Shown here: positions 15,399 to 23,667 of the stretch, in pieces
Layout of the letters: each line of letters starts with the position of its first letter
Position numbering within the stretch: position 1 is the stretch's first letter
DNA from: Sphingomonas populi
GTDB lineage: Bacteria > Pseudomonadota > Alphaproteobacteria > Sphingomonadales > Sphingomonadaceae
Length of the DNA stretch: 54,062 nucleotides
Assembly: GCF_004208535.1 (NCBI RefSeq)
Contig: NZ_SGIS01000035.1
Location: 1-54,062, forward strand
Direction: 5' to 3'
The notes under the pieces: generated by a model
The model's database searches: none
What the model saw: the letters and a program-made list of their open reading frames with translations, nothing else
What the model was told of the DNA's origin: nothing
Translations under genes and position numbers: made by a program

Positions 15399-16607
15399 AT
15401 GGACATCCTTCCCCCCACGGAACGCGCTGCGATCGAACGGGTCGGAGACGCACCGATGCTCGCGCAGACGCAGGCGTGGGCGGCGATCAACTCCGGCACG
15501 CGCAACCTTGCCGGGCTGGCGGCGATGGCGGCGGACCTCGCCGATGCTTTCGCCATCCTCCCAGGCGTCCTTACACTCGCCGAACCGGCGCCCGCAGAGA
15601 CGCTGCTCACCGACGGCACGCTCGCCGCGCTCGATCATGGCCAGCATCTGCACTTGACCGTCCGCCCGAACGCGTCCGTCCAGATCCTGCTGACCGGCCA
15701 TATGGACACCGTGTTCCCCGCAGATCACCCGTTCCAGAGCCTGCGCTGGCAGGACGACGGCAGACTCAACGGCCCCGGCGTCGCCGACATGAAGGGCGGC
15801 CTCGCGGTGATGCTCGCCGCGCTCTCCGCCGTTGAAGCAAGTCCGCTCGCCAACCGGATCGGCTACGAAGTCGTGATCGGCTCGGACGAGGAAACCGGCT
15901 CGTTCTCCTCAGCGGCGCTCATCGCTCGCGCCGCGCAAGGCAAGGCGGCGGCGCTCACCTACGAACCCGCACTGCCTGACGGCACGCTGGCTGGCGCGCG
16001 CGGCGGGACGGGCAATTTCTCGATCCTGATCCGGGGCCGCAGCGCGCATGCCGGGCGCAATCCCGACGACGGCCGCAACGCCATTCTCGCCGCCGCCGAC
16101 ATCGCGCTGCGACTCGCCGAGGCACGCTCCCCGCGCCTCTCGGTCAATCCGGCCCGGATCGAGGGCGGCGGGCCGAACAACGTCGTGCCCGATCTCGCCA
16201 TCCTGCGCGTCAACTTCCGCCCCGCCGACGCGGGCGAGATCGCCCGCGCGCAGGCATGGATCGACGCGACCGTCGCCACGGTCGCCGCCGCGCATGATGT
16301 TTCGGTCCACGTCCACGGTGGTTTCAACCGTCCGCCCAAGCCGATCGATCCCGGCGCGGCCAAACTGTTCGGCGTGGTCAAACAGGCCGGCGCCGACCTC
16401 GGCCTCGATATCACCTGGCGCGACACCGGCGGGGTGTGCGACGGCAACAACATCGCGGCGTGCGGCGTGCCCGTCGTCGATACGATGGGCGTGCGTGGCG
16501 GCGCGATCCACTCGGCGGACGAATTCCTCATCCCCGAGAGCCTCGCCGAACGCGCCGCGCTCTCGGCGCTCACCATCTTGCGCATCGCCGAAAAGGGGGG
16601 ATTGTGA
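15399..16607 (+). CDS. M20 family metallopeptidase/deacylase
   Basis: The product has 402 residues. M20 metal ligands are visible: His101-x-Asp103 in TGHMDTVFP, Asp130 in GVADMKGG, Glu164-Glu165 in SDEETG, and a C-terminal His in GAIHSADEF. A dimerisation domain lies between (about 190-305). The family includes ArgE, DapE and carboxypeptidase G2, all cutting amide bonds of N-acyl amino acids or peptides. It overlaps astA (GTGA) and leads the ast operon, so a role in removing an acyl group during arginine breakdown is attractive, though AstE proper belongs to another family (M14). Confidence 0.85.
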   Translation: MDILPPTERAAIERVGDAPMLAQTQAWAAINSGTRNLAGLAAMAADLADAFAILPGVLTLAEPAPAETLLTDGTLAALDHGQHLHLTVRPNASVQILLTGHMDTVFPADHPFQSLRWQDDGRLNGPGVADMKGGLAVMLAALSAVEASPLANRIGYEVVIGSDEETGSFSSAALIARAAQGKAAALTYEPALPDGTLAGARGGTGNFSILIRGRSAHAGRNPDDGRNAILAAADIALRLAEARSPRLSVNPARIEGGGPNNVVPDLAILRVNFRPADAGEIARAQAWIDATVATVAAAHDVSVHVHGGFNRPPKPIDPGAAKLFGVVKQAGADLGLDITWRDTGGVCDGNNIAACGVPVVDTMGVRGGAIHSADEFLIPESLAERAALSALTILRIAEKGGL

Positions 16608-17620
16608 CGTTTCGTATCCGTGCCGCGCGCGACGAGGATCTCCAGCCACTCTACGAGATGGCCAAGCTGACCGGCGGCGGCTTCACCAACCTGCCGCCCG
16701 ATCGCCCCTCGCTCAAGGCCAAGCTCGACAAGAGCCACGCCGCCTTCGCCAAGACCGACGACACGCTCGCCGACGAACTGTTCGTGCTGGTGCTGGAAAA
16801 TGCGGCGACCGGCGAGGTGCGCGGCACCTGCCAGATCTTCACCCATGTCGGCCAGCATTACCCGTTCTACAGCTACCGCATCGGCACGCTCACGCAGCAC
16901 AGCAAGGAACTCGGCCGCACATTCCGCGCCGACCAATTGAGCCTCACCACCGATCTCGAAGGATGCAGTGAAGTCGGCGGGCTGTTCCTCCACCCGGGCG
17001 AGCGGGCCGGTGGCCTCGGCATGTTGCTCGCGCGCAGCCGCTACATGTTCATCGCCCAGCACCGCGCGCGCTTCGCCGACCGCATCCTCGCCGAACTGCG
17101 TGGGGTGATCGACGAGGCGGGCGGATCGCCGTTCTGGGACGGGCTGGCTGGCCGCTTCTTCGGGATGAATTTCCAGGATGCCGACCAGTTCAACGCGATC
17201 CACGGCCACCAGTTCATCGCCGATCTGTTCCCCAAACACCCGATCTACATCGCGATGCTGCCCGAGAACGCCCGCGCGGCGATCGGCCTGCCACACCCAT
17301 CGGGCCGCGCGGCAATGCGGATGCTGGAGATCGAGGGCTTCGGCTTCGACAAATATATCGACATCTTCGACGGCGGCCCGACCATGACCGCGCCGACCGA
17401 CAAGGTGAACACGATCGCCAACGTCCGCCCCGCGCGGCTGATCGCGATCGACGGTGACGGTGGCGAGCCGGTGCTGGTCGCCTGCGGGCGACTGGGTGAT
17501 TTCCATTGCGCCTATGGCAAGCTGCGCGCGGTCGGCGACGGCGTCGCGATCGACCGCGCCTGCGCCACCGCGCTCGGGCTGATCGAAGGCGACGACCTCG
17601 CCTGGGTGGCGCGCACCTGA
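16604..17620 (+). CDS. astA: Arginine N-succinyltransferase AstA
   Basis: GTG at 16604 overlaps the M20 stop. The 338-residue product shows the AstA pattern: FRIRAARDEDLQPLYEMA at the start, LPPDRPSLKAKL, SEVGGLFLHP, FWDGLAGRFFGMNF and FIADLFPKHPIY. The GNAT-fold enzyme transfers succinyl from succinyl-CoA to the alpha-amino group of arginine, the first step of the ammonia-producing arginine succinyltransferase (AST) pathway. Length fits the family. astB follows with a 1-base overlap (TGATG). Confidence 0.95.
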   Translation: MTFRIRAARDEDLQPLYEMAKLTGGGFTNLPPDRPSLKAKLDKSHAAFAKTDDTLADELFVLVLENAATGEVRGTCQIFTHVGQHYPFYSYRIGTLTQHSKELGRTFRADQLSLTTDLEGCSEVGGLFLHPGERAGGLGMLLARSRYMFIAQHRARFADRILAELRGVIDEAGGSPFWDGLAGRFFGMNFQDADQFNAIHGHQFIADLFPKHPIYIAMLPENARAAIGLPHPSGRAAMRMLEIEGFGFDKYIDIFDGGPTMTAPTDKVNTIANVRPARLIAIDGDGGEPVLVACGRLGDFHCAYGKLRAVGDGVAIDRACATALGLIEGDDLAWVART

Positions 17621-18873
17621 TGCTGACCGAAATCAACTTCGACGGGCTGATCGGCCCGAGCCACAATTTCGCCGGCCTCAGCCCTGGCAACCTCGCCGCG
17701 ACCGCCAACGCCGGGCGCACCGCGCACCCGCGCAAGGCAGCGCTGGAAGGCATCGCCAAGATGCGCGCCAACCTCGCGCTTGGTCTCACGCAGGGCATCT
17801 TCGTGCCACTCGCCCGGCCCGATCATCGCTGGCTGGCGAGCCTGTCGGTGGATTTTACAACCGCCGCGCCGCACCTCAGGGCGCAGGCTTTGTCGGCGTC
17901 GGCGATGTGGGCGGCGAATGCCGCGACCGTCTCGCCCGCGCCAGACACCGTCGATGCGCGCTGCCACCTCTCCGCCGCCAACCTCGTGACGATGCCGCAC
18001 CGCAGCCACGAATGGCCCGGCACGCTCGCGCAACTCCGCCTCGCCTTCGCCGATCCCGCGTTTGTCGTGCATGGCCCCGTGCCCGCCCCGTTCGGCGACG
18101 AGGGCGCCGCCAACCATATGCGATTGTGCGCCGATCACGCCTCAGCCGGCGTCGAGGTGTTCGTCTACGGCGTGGCGGGCGGCCCCTTCCCTGCGCGCCA
18201 GCACCTTGAAGCAAGTGCCGCGATCGCCCGCGCACACCGGCTCGCGCCCGATCGCACGCTGTTCGTCCAGCAATCCGACGCGGCGATCGCGGCGGGCGCG
18301 TTCCACAACGACGTGGTCGCGGTCGCCAACGAACGCGTGCTGTTCGCGCACGAACACGCCTTCGCCGATCGCGACGGCTTTTACGCGGATCTGCGCCGTC
18401 TGCTGCCCGAGGTCGAGATCGTCGAGGTGCCCGCCGCGCAGGTCAGCCTTGCTGACGCCATCGCCTCGTATCTGTTCAACGCGCAGCTCGTCACCCCGCC
18501 CGACGGCATCATGACGCTGATCGTGCCACAGGAAGCGCGCGAGACCACGTCGGTCTGGGCGTATCTGCAGGCGATGCTCGCCGGCAACGGCCCGATCCGC
18601 CGGGTCGAGGTCGTCGATGTGCGCCAGTCGATGGCGAACGGCGGTGGCCCGGCGTGCCTGCGGCTGCGCGTCGTCGCAGATCCCGCGACGATTGACCCGC
18701 GTTTCCTGGTCGATGCCGCCAGGCTCGGCCGGATCGCCGCCATCGTCGCGGCGCATTGGCCCGAGGACATTGCGCCCGACGCGATCGGCGATCCCGCGCT
18801 GATCGCGGACATCGAAAACGCCCGCCGCGCGCTGTTGGAAGCACTCGATCTTGTCGGGTTAATTGACACGTAA
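17620..18873 (+). CDS. astB: N-succinylarginine dihydrolase AstB
   Basis: The 417-residue product begins EINFDGLIGPSHNFAGLSPGN, the AstB hallmark, with a catalytic Cys346 in GGGPACLRLR and the conserved VTMPHRSHEWP and FHNDVVAVAN segments. The enzyme hydrolyses N2-succinylarginine to N2-succinylornithine, CO2 and two ammonia. It is slightly shorter than the roughly 445 residues of E. coli AstB. The later AST enzymes AstC, AstD and AstE are not in the following genes of this window. Confidence 0.95.
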   Translation: MLTEINFDGLIGPSHNFAGLSPGNLAATANAGRTAHPRKAALEGIAKMRANLALGLTQGIFVPLARPDHRWLASLSVDFTTAAPHLRAQALSASAMWAANAATVSPAPDTVDARCHLSAANLVTMPHRSHEWPGTLAQLRLAFADPAFVVHGPVPAPFGDEGAANHMRLCADHASAGVEVFVYGVAGGPFPARQHLEASAAIARAHRLAPDRTLFVQQSDAAIAAGAFHNDVVAVANERVLFAHEHAFADRDGFYADLRRLLPEVEIVEVPAAQVSLADAIASYLFNAQLVTPPDGIMTLIVPQEARETTSVWAYLQAMLAGNGPIRRVEVVDVRQSMANGGGPACLRLRVVADPATIDPRFLVDAARLGRIAAIVAAHWPEDIAPDAIGDPALIADIENARRALLEALDLVGLIDT

Positions 18874-18938
18874 CCATATCCGTTAACGCGGATCGCCGCG
18901 TTTCCGCCATTGGCCCGCACCTTGCTTAACCATCGGCC

Positions 18939-19160
18939 ATGTGGCGCAAATTCACCCGGCTGTTCGTCATCAAGACCAAGTTCGAGGCGTTCCTGGTCAT
19001 CTACGGCCTCGGCCTCGGCGCCGCCGAACGCGGCCTGCACTATGTCGAGCAATATCACGGCAGCGTCGGCGGCTGGATGCTGTTCGCGGTCTGCCCGGTC
19101 GCGGTGTTCATGGCCGGGGCGCGCATCCTCGATTCGGTCGAGCATAGCGACTGGAACTGA
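18939..19160 (+). CDS. Small membrane protein, unknown function
   Basis: ATG at 18939 gives 73 residues with two hydrophobic stretches (about 16-30 and 46-62) separated by a polar loop (ERGLHYVEQYHGSVGG) and a charged C-terminus (DSVEHSDWN). It lies 65 bases after astB on the same strand. The codon use is like its neighbours, so it is very likely a real gene, but no family function is known to me. Confidence 0.7.
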   Translation: MWRKFTRLFVIKTKFEAFLVIYGLGLGAAERGLHYVEQYHGSVGGWMLFAVCPVAVFMAGARILDSVEHSDWN

Positions 19161-19166
19161 CGTAGC

Positions 19167-19409
19167 TCAGGCGGCGGTGGCGGGGAGCGCGCGGGGTGCG
19201 CGCTCCGGTGCCGAACCGCGCCCGGCATAGCGCCGCGCCAGCGTCGCGCAGACGAACAATTGCGCCTGGTGGAACAGCATCAGCGGCAGCACGATCAGCC
19301 CGACCGCATGGCCGGGGAACAGGATCGCCGCCATCGGAATGCCGCCGGCCATGCTCTTCTTGGAACCGCAGAACACGATCGCGATTTCGTCCTCCACCGA
19401 AAAGCCTAC
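19167..19409 (-). pseudogene. C-terminal fragment of a bile acid:sodium symporter-like (SBF-like/YfeH) transporter
   Basis: Minus-strand codons from about 19409 read GFSVEDEIAIVFCGSKKSM followed by AGGIPMAAILFPGHAVGLIVLPLMLFHQ, which is the conserved last part of SBF-like transporters (usual length about 330 residues). Upstream the frame runs into a palindromic repeat (19446-19515) and gives low-complexity Arg/Ser sequence, so about 250 residues are missing. A promoterless remnant is most likely. A deletion associated with the repeat would explain the structure. Confidence 0.75.
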
Positions 19410-19445
19410 AGGAGTGGAGCGCACAACACTTGCCTGACCCCCGCC

Positions 19446-19515
19446 CGTTCGTCCCGAGCGCAGTCGAGGGACACGCCCGGAGCGCAGGCGCCTCGACTTC
19501 GCTCGGCACGAACGG
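19446..19515. repeat. Palindromic extragenic repeat, family A, copy 1
   Basis: The outer arms CGTTCGT and ACGAACG enclose CCGAGCGCAGTCGAGG and CCTCGACTTCGCTCGG, leaving a short variable middle. A second copy is at 25491-25579. Such elements are widespread between genes in sphingomonads. This copy abuts the truncated symporter fragment. Confidence 0.75.
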
Positions 19516-19584
19516 TTAAGGATCGGGCCACGATATCGTTGCGCCTTCGGCACCAACTTCCCCTAGAGGCGTTAACGAGCCCGA

Positions 19585-20280
19585 ATGATCAAAGTCGCCA
19601 GCTACAACATGCACAAGGGCATCGGCCTTGACCGCCTACGCGATCCGCGCCGCATCCTCGATGTGCTGTGCGAACTCGATGCGGACGTCATCGCCCTTCA
19701 GGAATGCGACCGCCGCTTCGGCACCAAGGCGCGCGTCATCCCGCAGCATCTGCTGGAGGAGCATAGCGCGTGGCATGCGGTGCCGTTCGGCCGCAACACC
19801 GCGAGCATGGGGTGGCACGGCAACGCCATCCTCGTCCGCAAGAGCGCGGAGGTAATCGACCACCAGACGATCCACCTGCCCGCGCTGGAGCCGCGCGGTG
19901 CCGTCTCTGCCGATCTGCGCGTCGATGGCACGGCGATCCGCGTGGTCGGGATGCACCTCGATCTCTCCGGCCTGTGGCGCAGGCGGCAGGCGCACACGAT
20001 CATCGCGCATGTCGAATCGGGCACGCACCCGATGCCGGCGGTGCTGATGGGCGACCTCAACGAATGGACACCGAACGGCGGTTGCCTGCGCGATTTCTGC
20101 GCGCATTACCCCAGCGCACCGACCGGCCCCAGCTTCCACGCGCGCCGCCCGGTCGGGCGGCTCGACCGGATCATGGCGTCGCGCGCGCTGCGTATCGTCG
20201 AATGCGGCGTCCATTCCAGCCCGACCGCGCGCCGCGCCTCGGACCATCTGCCGATCTGGGCGGTGCTCGAACCCGCCTGA
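19585..20280 (+). CDS. Endonuclease/exonuclease/phosphatase (EEP) family protein
   Basis: The 231-residue product has the EEP order of motifs: KVASYNMHKG at the start, the metal-binding Glu in IALQECD, VGMHLDL, the MGDLNEW segment carrying Asp and Asn, and the C-terminal SDHLPIWA with catalytic Asp-His. The fold covers nucleases and lipid or sugar phosphatases, and the substrate cannot be told from sequence. No signal peptide is present, so it is cytoplasmic. Confidence 0.9.
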   Translation: MIKVASYNMHKGIGLDRLRDPRRILDVLCELDADVIALQECDRRFGTKARVIPQHLLEEHSAWHAVPFGRNTASMGWHGNAILVRKSAEVIDHQTIHLPALEPRGAVSADLRVDGTAIRVVGMHLDLSGLWRRRQAHTIIAHVESGTHPMPAVLMGDLNEWTPNGGCLRDFCAHYPSAPTGPSFHARRPVGRLDRIMASRALRIVECGVHSSPTARRASDHLPIWAVLEPA

Positions 20281-20327
20281 TCGTCGATGGACTGGCAAAG
20301 CGCGCCAAAGCGGTTTAACCGTTACGC

Positions 20328-20663
20328 ATGCAGTTCCTCAAAACACTGTTCTGGTGCCTCCTCGCGTTCGTCGCGGCAATGTTCACGCGCAACAACTGGA
20401 CGACGGTGCCGGTCAATTTGTGGGGCGGGCTGATCGCCGAGATCAACCTGCCGCTGCTGCTGCTCATCACCTTCCTCGTCGGCCTGCTGCCGATGCTCGG
20501 CGTGTACCATGCCGCGCGCTGGCGGATGCGCAGCCGCCTCGCCACCGCTGAACGCACGATCGCGACGCTGCGCGAGGTGATCGCTACGCCCGCCGCCGTC
20601 ATCGTCGAGACGCCGCCGCTCGCGATCCCCGCCGAGTCCGTCGCGCCGGAAACCCGCATATGA
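20328..20663 (+). CDS. LapA-domain (DUF1049) membrane protein
   Basis: The 111-residue product has two hydrophobic helices (about 5-22 and 43-63) with NNWTTVPVNLWGG between them, then a basic and helical tail (AARWRMRSRLATAERTIATLREV). This is the layout of the lipopolysaccharide-assembly protein A (YciS/LapA) domain. In E. coli LapA works with LapB in regulating LPS synthesis; here no lapB is adjacent. The stop overlaps pyrF by 4 bases (ATGA). Confidence 0.8.
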   Translation: MQFLKTLFWCLLAFVAAMFTRNNWTTVPVNLWGGLIAEINLPLLLLITFLVGLLPMLGVYHAARWRMRSRLATAERTIATLREVIATPAAVIVETPPLAIPAESVAPETRI

Positions 20664-21334
20664 CCAACCGCATCTTCGTCGCGCTCGATACACCCGACAT
20701 GGTCCGCGCGCGCGCGATCGCCCAGCGCGTCCGCCATCATGTCGGCGGCATCAAGCTGGGGCTTGAGTTCTTCATGGCGAACGGCCGGCATGGCGTGACC
20801 GAGATGCACGAGCTCGGCCTGCCGATCTTTCTCGATCTCAAGCTGCACGACATCCCCAACACCGTCGCCAAGGCGATCCAGGCGCTGCGCGGGCTCGATC
20901 CCGCGATCCTGACCGTCCACGCCTCGGGTGGCCGCGCAATGCTGGAGGATGCCAAGGCCGCCGCGCCGCTCGGCACCAAGGTCGTCGCGGTGACGACGCT
21001 GACCAGTCTCGATGCGAACGATCTCAAGACGATCGGCTGCGCGAATGCACCGCACGAACAGGTGCTGCGGCTGACCGACCTGGCGCGCGAATCCGGCGTC
21101 GATGGCATCGTCTGCTCGGGCGAGGAAGTCGCGGCGGCGCACAAGCTTTGGCCAAAAGGCTTCTTCGTCGTGCCGGGCGTTCGCCCGGCCGATGGCGAGA
21201 TCGGCGACCAGAAGCGCGTCGTGACGCCCCGCGCCGCGCTCGATGCGGGCGCGTCGATCCTGGTGATCGGTCGCCCGATCACCGCCGCGAGCGATCCAGA
21301 TGCAGCCGCACGGGCGATCAGCGCGACGCTGTGA
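20660..21334 (+). CDS. pyrF: Orotidine 5'-phosphate decarboxylase
   Basis: The 224-residue TIM-barrel protein contains the invariant FLDLKLHDIPNT stretch with catalytic Lys and Asp residues, HASGG, GIVCSG, and the phosphate-binding VPGVRP and VIGRPIT near the C-terminus. It makes UMP from OMP, the last step of de novo pyrimidine synthesis. Its length fits the short (class I) form. Start ATG overlaps the LapA-domain gene, a pairing seen in many proteobacteria. Confidence 0.97.
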   Translation: MTNRIFVALDTPDMVRARAIAQRVRHHVGGIKLGLEFFMANGRHGVTEMHELGLPIFLDLKLHDIPNTVAKAIQALRGLDPAILTVHASGGRAMLEDAKAAAPLGTKVVAVTTLTSLDANDLKTIGCANAPHEQVLRLTDLARESGVDGIVCSGEEVAAAHKLWPKGFFVVPGVRPADGEIGDQKRVVTPRAALDAGASILVIGRPITAASDPDAAARAISATL

Positions 21335-21347
21335 CGCGCCGGGCGAA

Positions 21348-21432
21348 GCCGCAGCGAAGCTGCGGCCAGCCGAACCAGGCGCGTCCGGCCGGCGGCGCTA
21401 CAGCGCCGACCGACGACGCGGGCTTCGCCCGC
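21348..21432. repeat. Three GC-rich hairpins between pyrF and the VOC gene
   Basis: GCCGCAGC-GAA-GCTGCGGC (21348-21366), GGCGCT-AC-AGCGCC (21394-21407) and GCGGGC-TTC-GCCCGC (21418-21432) fill the 116-base gap. None is followed by a T-run. They may be a decayed extragenic palindrome or Rho-dependent end region. Confidence 0.5.
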
Positions 21433-21450
21433 GGCGCCAATGGAGACCGA

Positions 21451-21819
21451 ATGATGGCCCTGATCCGCCCCTTTCTGCCCGCCAGCGATTTCGCCGCATC
21501 GAAAGCCTTCTACGAGGCGCTCGGCTTCGAGATCGGCTATCAGGATGCGGACCTTGCCATCTTCGACTACGAAGGTGCCGGCTTCCTGCTTCAGAACCTG
21601 TACGTGAAGGACTGGGCCGAGAACCTGATGCTCCAGCTTTTCGTGCGCGACCTCGACGAGTGGTGGCGTCGCACCGAGGGGCTGGTCGAACGGTTCAACG
21701 TGCAACCGCCACGCCCGCCCCGGGCGCAGCAATGGGGCCTGCGCGTCGGCTTCCTGTTCGATCCGGCGGGCGTGCTGTGGCAGGCTTCGGAGAGCGGGAA
21801 GGATCGTGACGATGGCTGA
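21451..21819 (+). CDS. VOC-fold (glyoxalase/bleomycin-resistance) family protein
   Basis: ATG at 21451 gives 122 residues. The pattern RPFLPASDFAASKAFYEALGFEI and, near the end, FLFDPAGVLWQAS matches VOC proteins that sequester or modify small hydrophobic compounds. The classical metal ligand pattern is weak, so enzymatic activity is uncertain. The stop overlaps the next start region by 8 bases. Confidence 0.8.
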   Translation: MMALIRPFLPASDFAASKAFYEALGFEIGYQDADLAIFDYEGAGFLLQNLYVKDWAENLMLQLFVRDLDEWWRRTEGLVERFNVQPPRPPRAQQWGLRVGFLFDPAGVLWQASESGKDRDDG

Positions 21820-22318
21820 TCCCGTCATCCGTACCGCTGTCGCCACCGACCTGCCCCGCCTCCACCCGGTCATCGAACGCGCCTATCGCGGCGATGCGGC
21901 GCGCGCCGGCTGGACTCACGAGGCCGATTTGCTCGATGGCGAGCGCACCGACCTGCCGACACTGGCGGCGATCGTCGCCGATCCCGCCACGCGATTGCTG
22001 GTCGCGTTCGATGGCGACGCACCGATCGGTTGCGTACAGGTGAGCGATCACGGCAGCGGCACCGCCTATCTCGGATTGCTGTGCATCGAACCGCGCCTGC
22101 AAGCCGCCGGTCTCGGCCGGCAGTTGATCGCCGCCGCCGAGAGCGCCGCCCGCGACACGTTCGCGGCGCACCGCATCGAGATGACCGTCATCGAGAACCG
22201 CGCCGAGTTGATCGCCTATTACGAACGTCGCGGCTATGCGCGAACCGGCGAGCGCCGCGATTTCCCGATCGTCGTGGAGCCGCCGCTGTTCATGACGGTG
22301 CTGGCGAAGCCGCTGTAG
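21812..22318 (+). CDS. GNAT family N-acetyltransferase
   Basis: ATG at 21812 (preceded by GGAAGGA with 8-base spacing) gives 168 residues; GTG at 21806 is an alternative. The acetyl-CoA binding motif is visible as LLCIEPRLQAAGLGRQLIAAAE, followed by MTVIENRAELIAYYERRGYARTG, the C-terminal GNAT signature. The acceptor is unknown. It overlaps the VOC gene, so the two are co-translated. Confidence 0.85.
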   Translation: MADPVIRTAVATDLPRLHPVIERAYRGDAARAGWTHEADLLDGERTDLPTLAAIVADPATRLLVAFDGDAPIGCVQVSDHGSGTAYLGLLCIEPRLQAAGLGRQLIAAAESAARDTFAAHRIEMTVIENRAELIAYYERRGYARTGERRDFPIVVEPPLFMTVLAKPL

Positions 22319-22362
22319 CGCAGGCCATTTGCCAGGCTCCGCTGATCGGCTATCGTCGACCC

Positions 22363-22917
22363 GTGACGGCTATCGACAAACTCGCGCGCGACACCGCATT
22401 TCTCGGCGACGTCGCGGAAATCCGCGCGATCCTGAGCGCTGTCTGTGAGCGCACCGGCATGGGTTTCGCTGCGGTCGCGCGCGTCACCGAGCAGCGCTGG
22501 ATCGCGTGCCAGGTGGCCGACAAGATCGACTTCGGACTGGAGCCGGGCGACGAACTCGATTTGAAATCGACGATTTGCGACGAGATCCGCGAAAACGGCA
22601 AGCTCGTCGTGATCGATCACGTCGCCGCTGAACCGGCGTGGCGCACGCACCATACGCCGGCGCTCTACGGTTTCGAGAGCTATGTCTCGATCCCGATACT
22701 TCTCGCCGACGGCAGCTTCTTCGGCACGTTGTGCGCGATCGATCCAGCCCCACGCGCGCTCAGTTCGGCGGAGATGGTGGCAACGCTGCGCGCCTTCGCC
22801 GAGCAGGTCGCCACCATCCTGAGCGTGCGGATCGACTCCGGGACTACGGCCGCGCCGGGATCAGCAAACCGCGCTGCACCGCCGGCCGTGCCAGCCCGCG
22901 ATCAAGCCACGCCTTGA
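22363..22917 (+). CDS. GAF domain protein
   Basis: GTG at 22363 gives 184 residues made almost wholly of one GAF domain (about 15-160): RAILSAVCERTGMGFAAVARV, DLKSTICDEIRENG, YVSIPILLADGSFFGTLCAID and AFAEQVA. No output domain follows, so it is a stand-alone sensor or the input of another protein. The last 74 bases overlap convergently with the GST gene on the other strand, which gives its Ala/Pro-rich C-terminus. Confidence 0.85.
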   Translation: MTAIDKLARDTAFLGDVAEIRAILSAVCERTGMGFAAVARVTEQRWIACQVADKIDFGLEPGDELDLKSTICDEIRENGKLVVIDHVAAEPAWRTHHTPALYGFESYVSIPILLADGSFFGTLCAIDPAPRALSSAEMVATLRAFAEQVATILSVRIDSGTTAAPGSANRAAPPAVPARDQATP

Positions 22918-23557
22918 CGTTGGCGAAGCGATCGAACTCGACGAGATCGCCCGCTTCGTAGAAATTGACCAGCCCGCGCACCCAGCCGAGCGTCGCAATA
23001 TCGGCGATCGTATAGTCGTCGCCCATGAACCATGCGCGCCCATCCAGCACCCGGTCCATCACGCCAAGCAACCGCTTCGCCTCGGCAACGTACCGGTCGC
23101 GCGGGCGCTTGTCCTCGATGTCCTTGCCGGCGAATTTCACGAAATAGCCGACCTGCCCGAACATCGGCCCGACGCCGCCCATCTGAAACATCAGCCACTG
23201 GATCGTCTGATAGCGCAGCACCGGATCGGCTGGCAGAAACTTGCCGGTCTTCTCGGCGAGGTACAACAGGATCGCGCCGCTCTCGAACAGCGCCATCGGT
23301 TTGCCGCCGGGACCGTCGGGATCGAGGATTGCGGGGATCTTGCCGTTGGGATTGAGCGATTCGAACGCCGCCGAATGCTGGTCGTCCGCGCCGAAATCGA
23401 TCCCGTGCGCCTCATACGGAAGCTCGCATTCTTCCAGCATGATCGCCACTTTGACGCCATTGGGCGTCGGCAGCGAATAGAGTTGCAGCCGGTCTGAGTG
23501 CCGCGCCGGCCAGCGCGTGGTGATCGGGAAATCGGAGAGCGGCGTTTCGGTAGACAT
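22844..23557 (-). CDS. Glutathione S-transferase, YghU/YfcG (Nu) class
   Basis: The 237-residue protein has the thioredoxin-like N-domain with the Thr-Pro-Asn-Gly motif (31-34) that replaces the catalytic Tyr/Ser in Nu-class enzymes such as YfcG, then ALFESGAILLYLAEKTGKFLP, and an all-helical C-domain. E. coli relatives act as disulfide-bond reductases toward glutathione-linked substrates. It is convergent with the GAF gene and overlaps it by 74 bases. Confidence 0.9.
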   Translation of the reverse strand: MSTETPLSDFPITTRWPARHSDRLQLYSLPTPNGVKVAIMLEECELPYEAHGIDFGADDQHSAAFESLNPNGKIPAILDPDGPGGKPMALFESGAILLYLAEKTGKFLPADPVLRYQTIQWLMFQMGGVGPMFGQVGYFVKFAGKDIEDKRPRDRYVAEAKRLLGVMDRVLDGRAWFMGDDYTIADIATLGWVRGLVNFYEAGDLVEFDRFANVKAWLDRGLARPAVQRGLLIPARP

Positions 23558-23667
23558 CGGTGAATCTCCTTTGCCCCGCGGATATAGGGCGTGTCGCGCC
23601 GCACCACACCTCGGCTACCGCGAAACCGTCTGTTTCCAAGCCGTCAGCGCGCGGCTATGGCGCGTCG

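Noticed and set aside
15959..17506. Minus-strand frame of 515 codons opposite the M20 gene and astA.
   Set aside because: Both plus-strand genes are recognised families with overlapping starts, and the minus frame has no motif.
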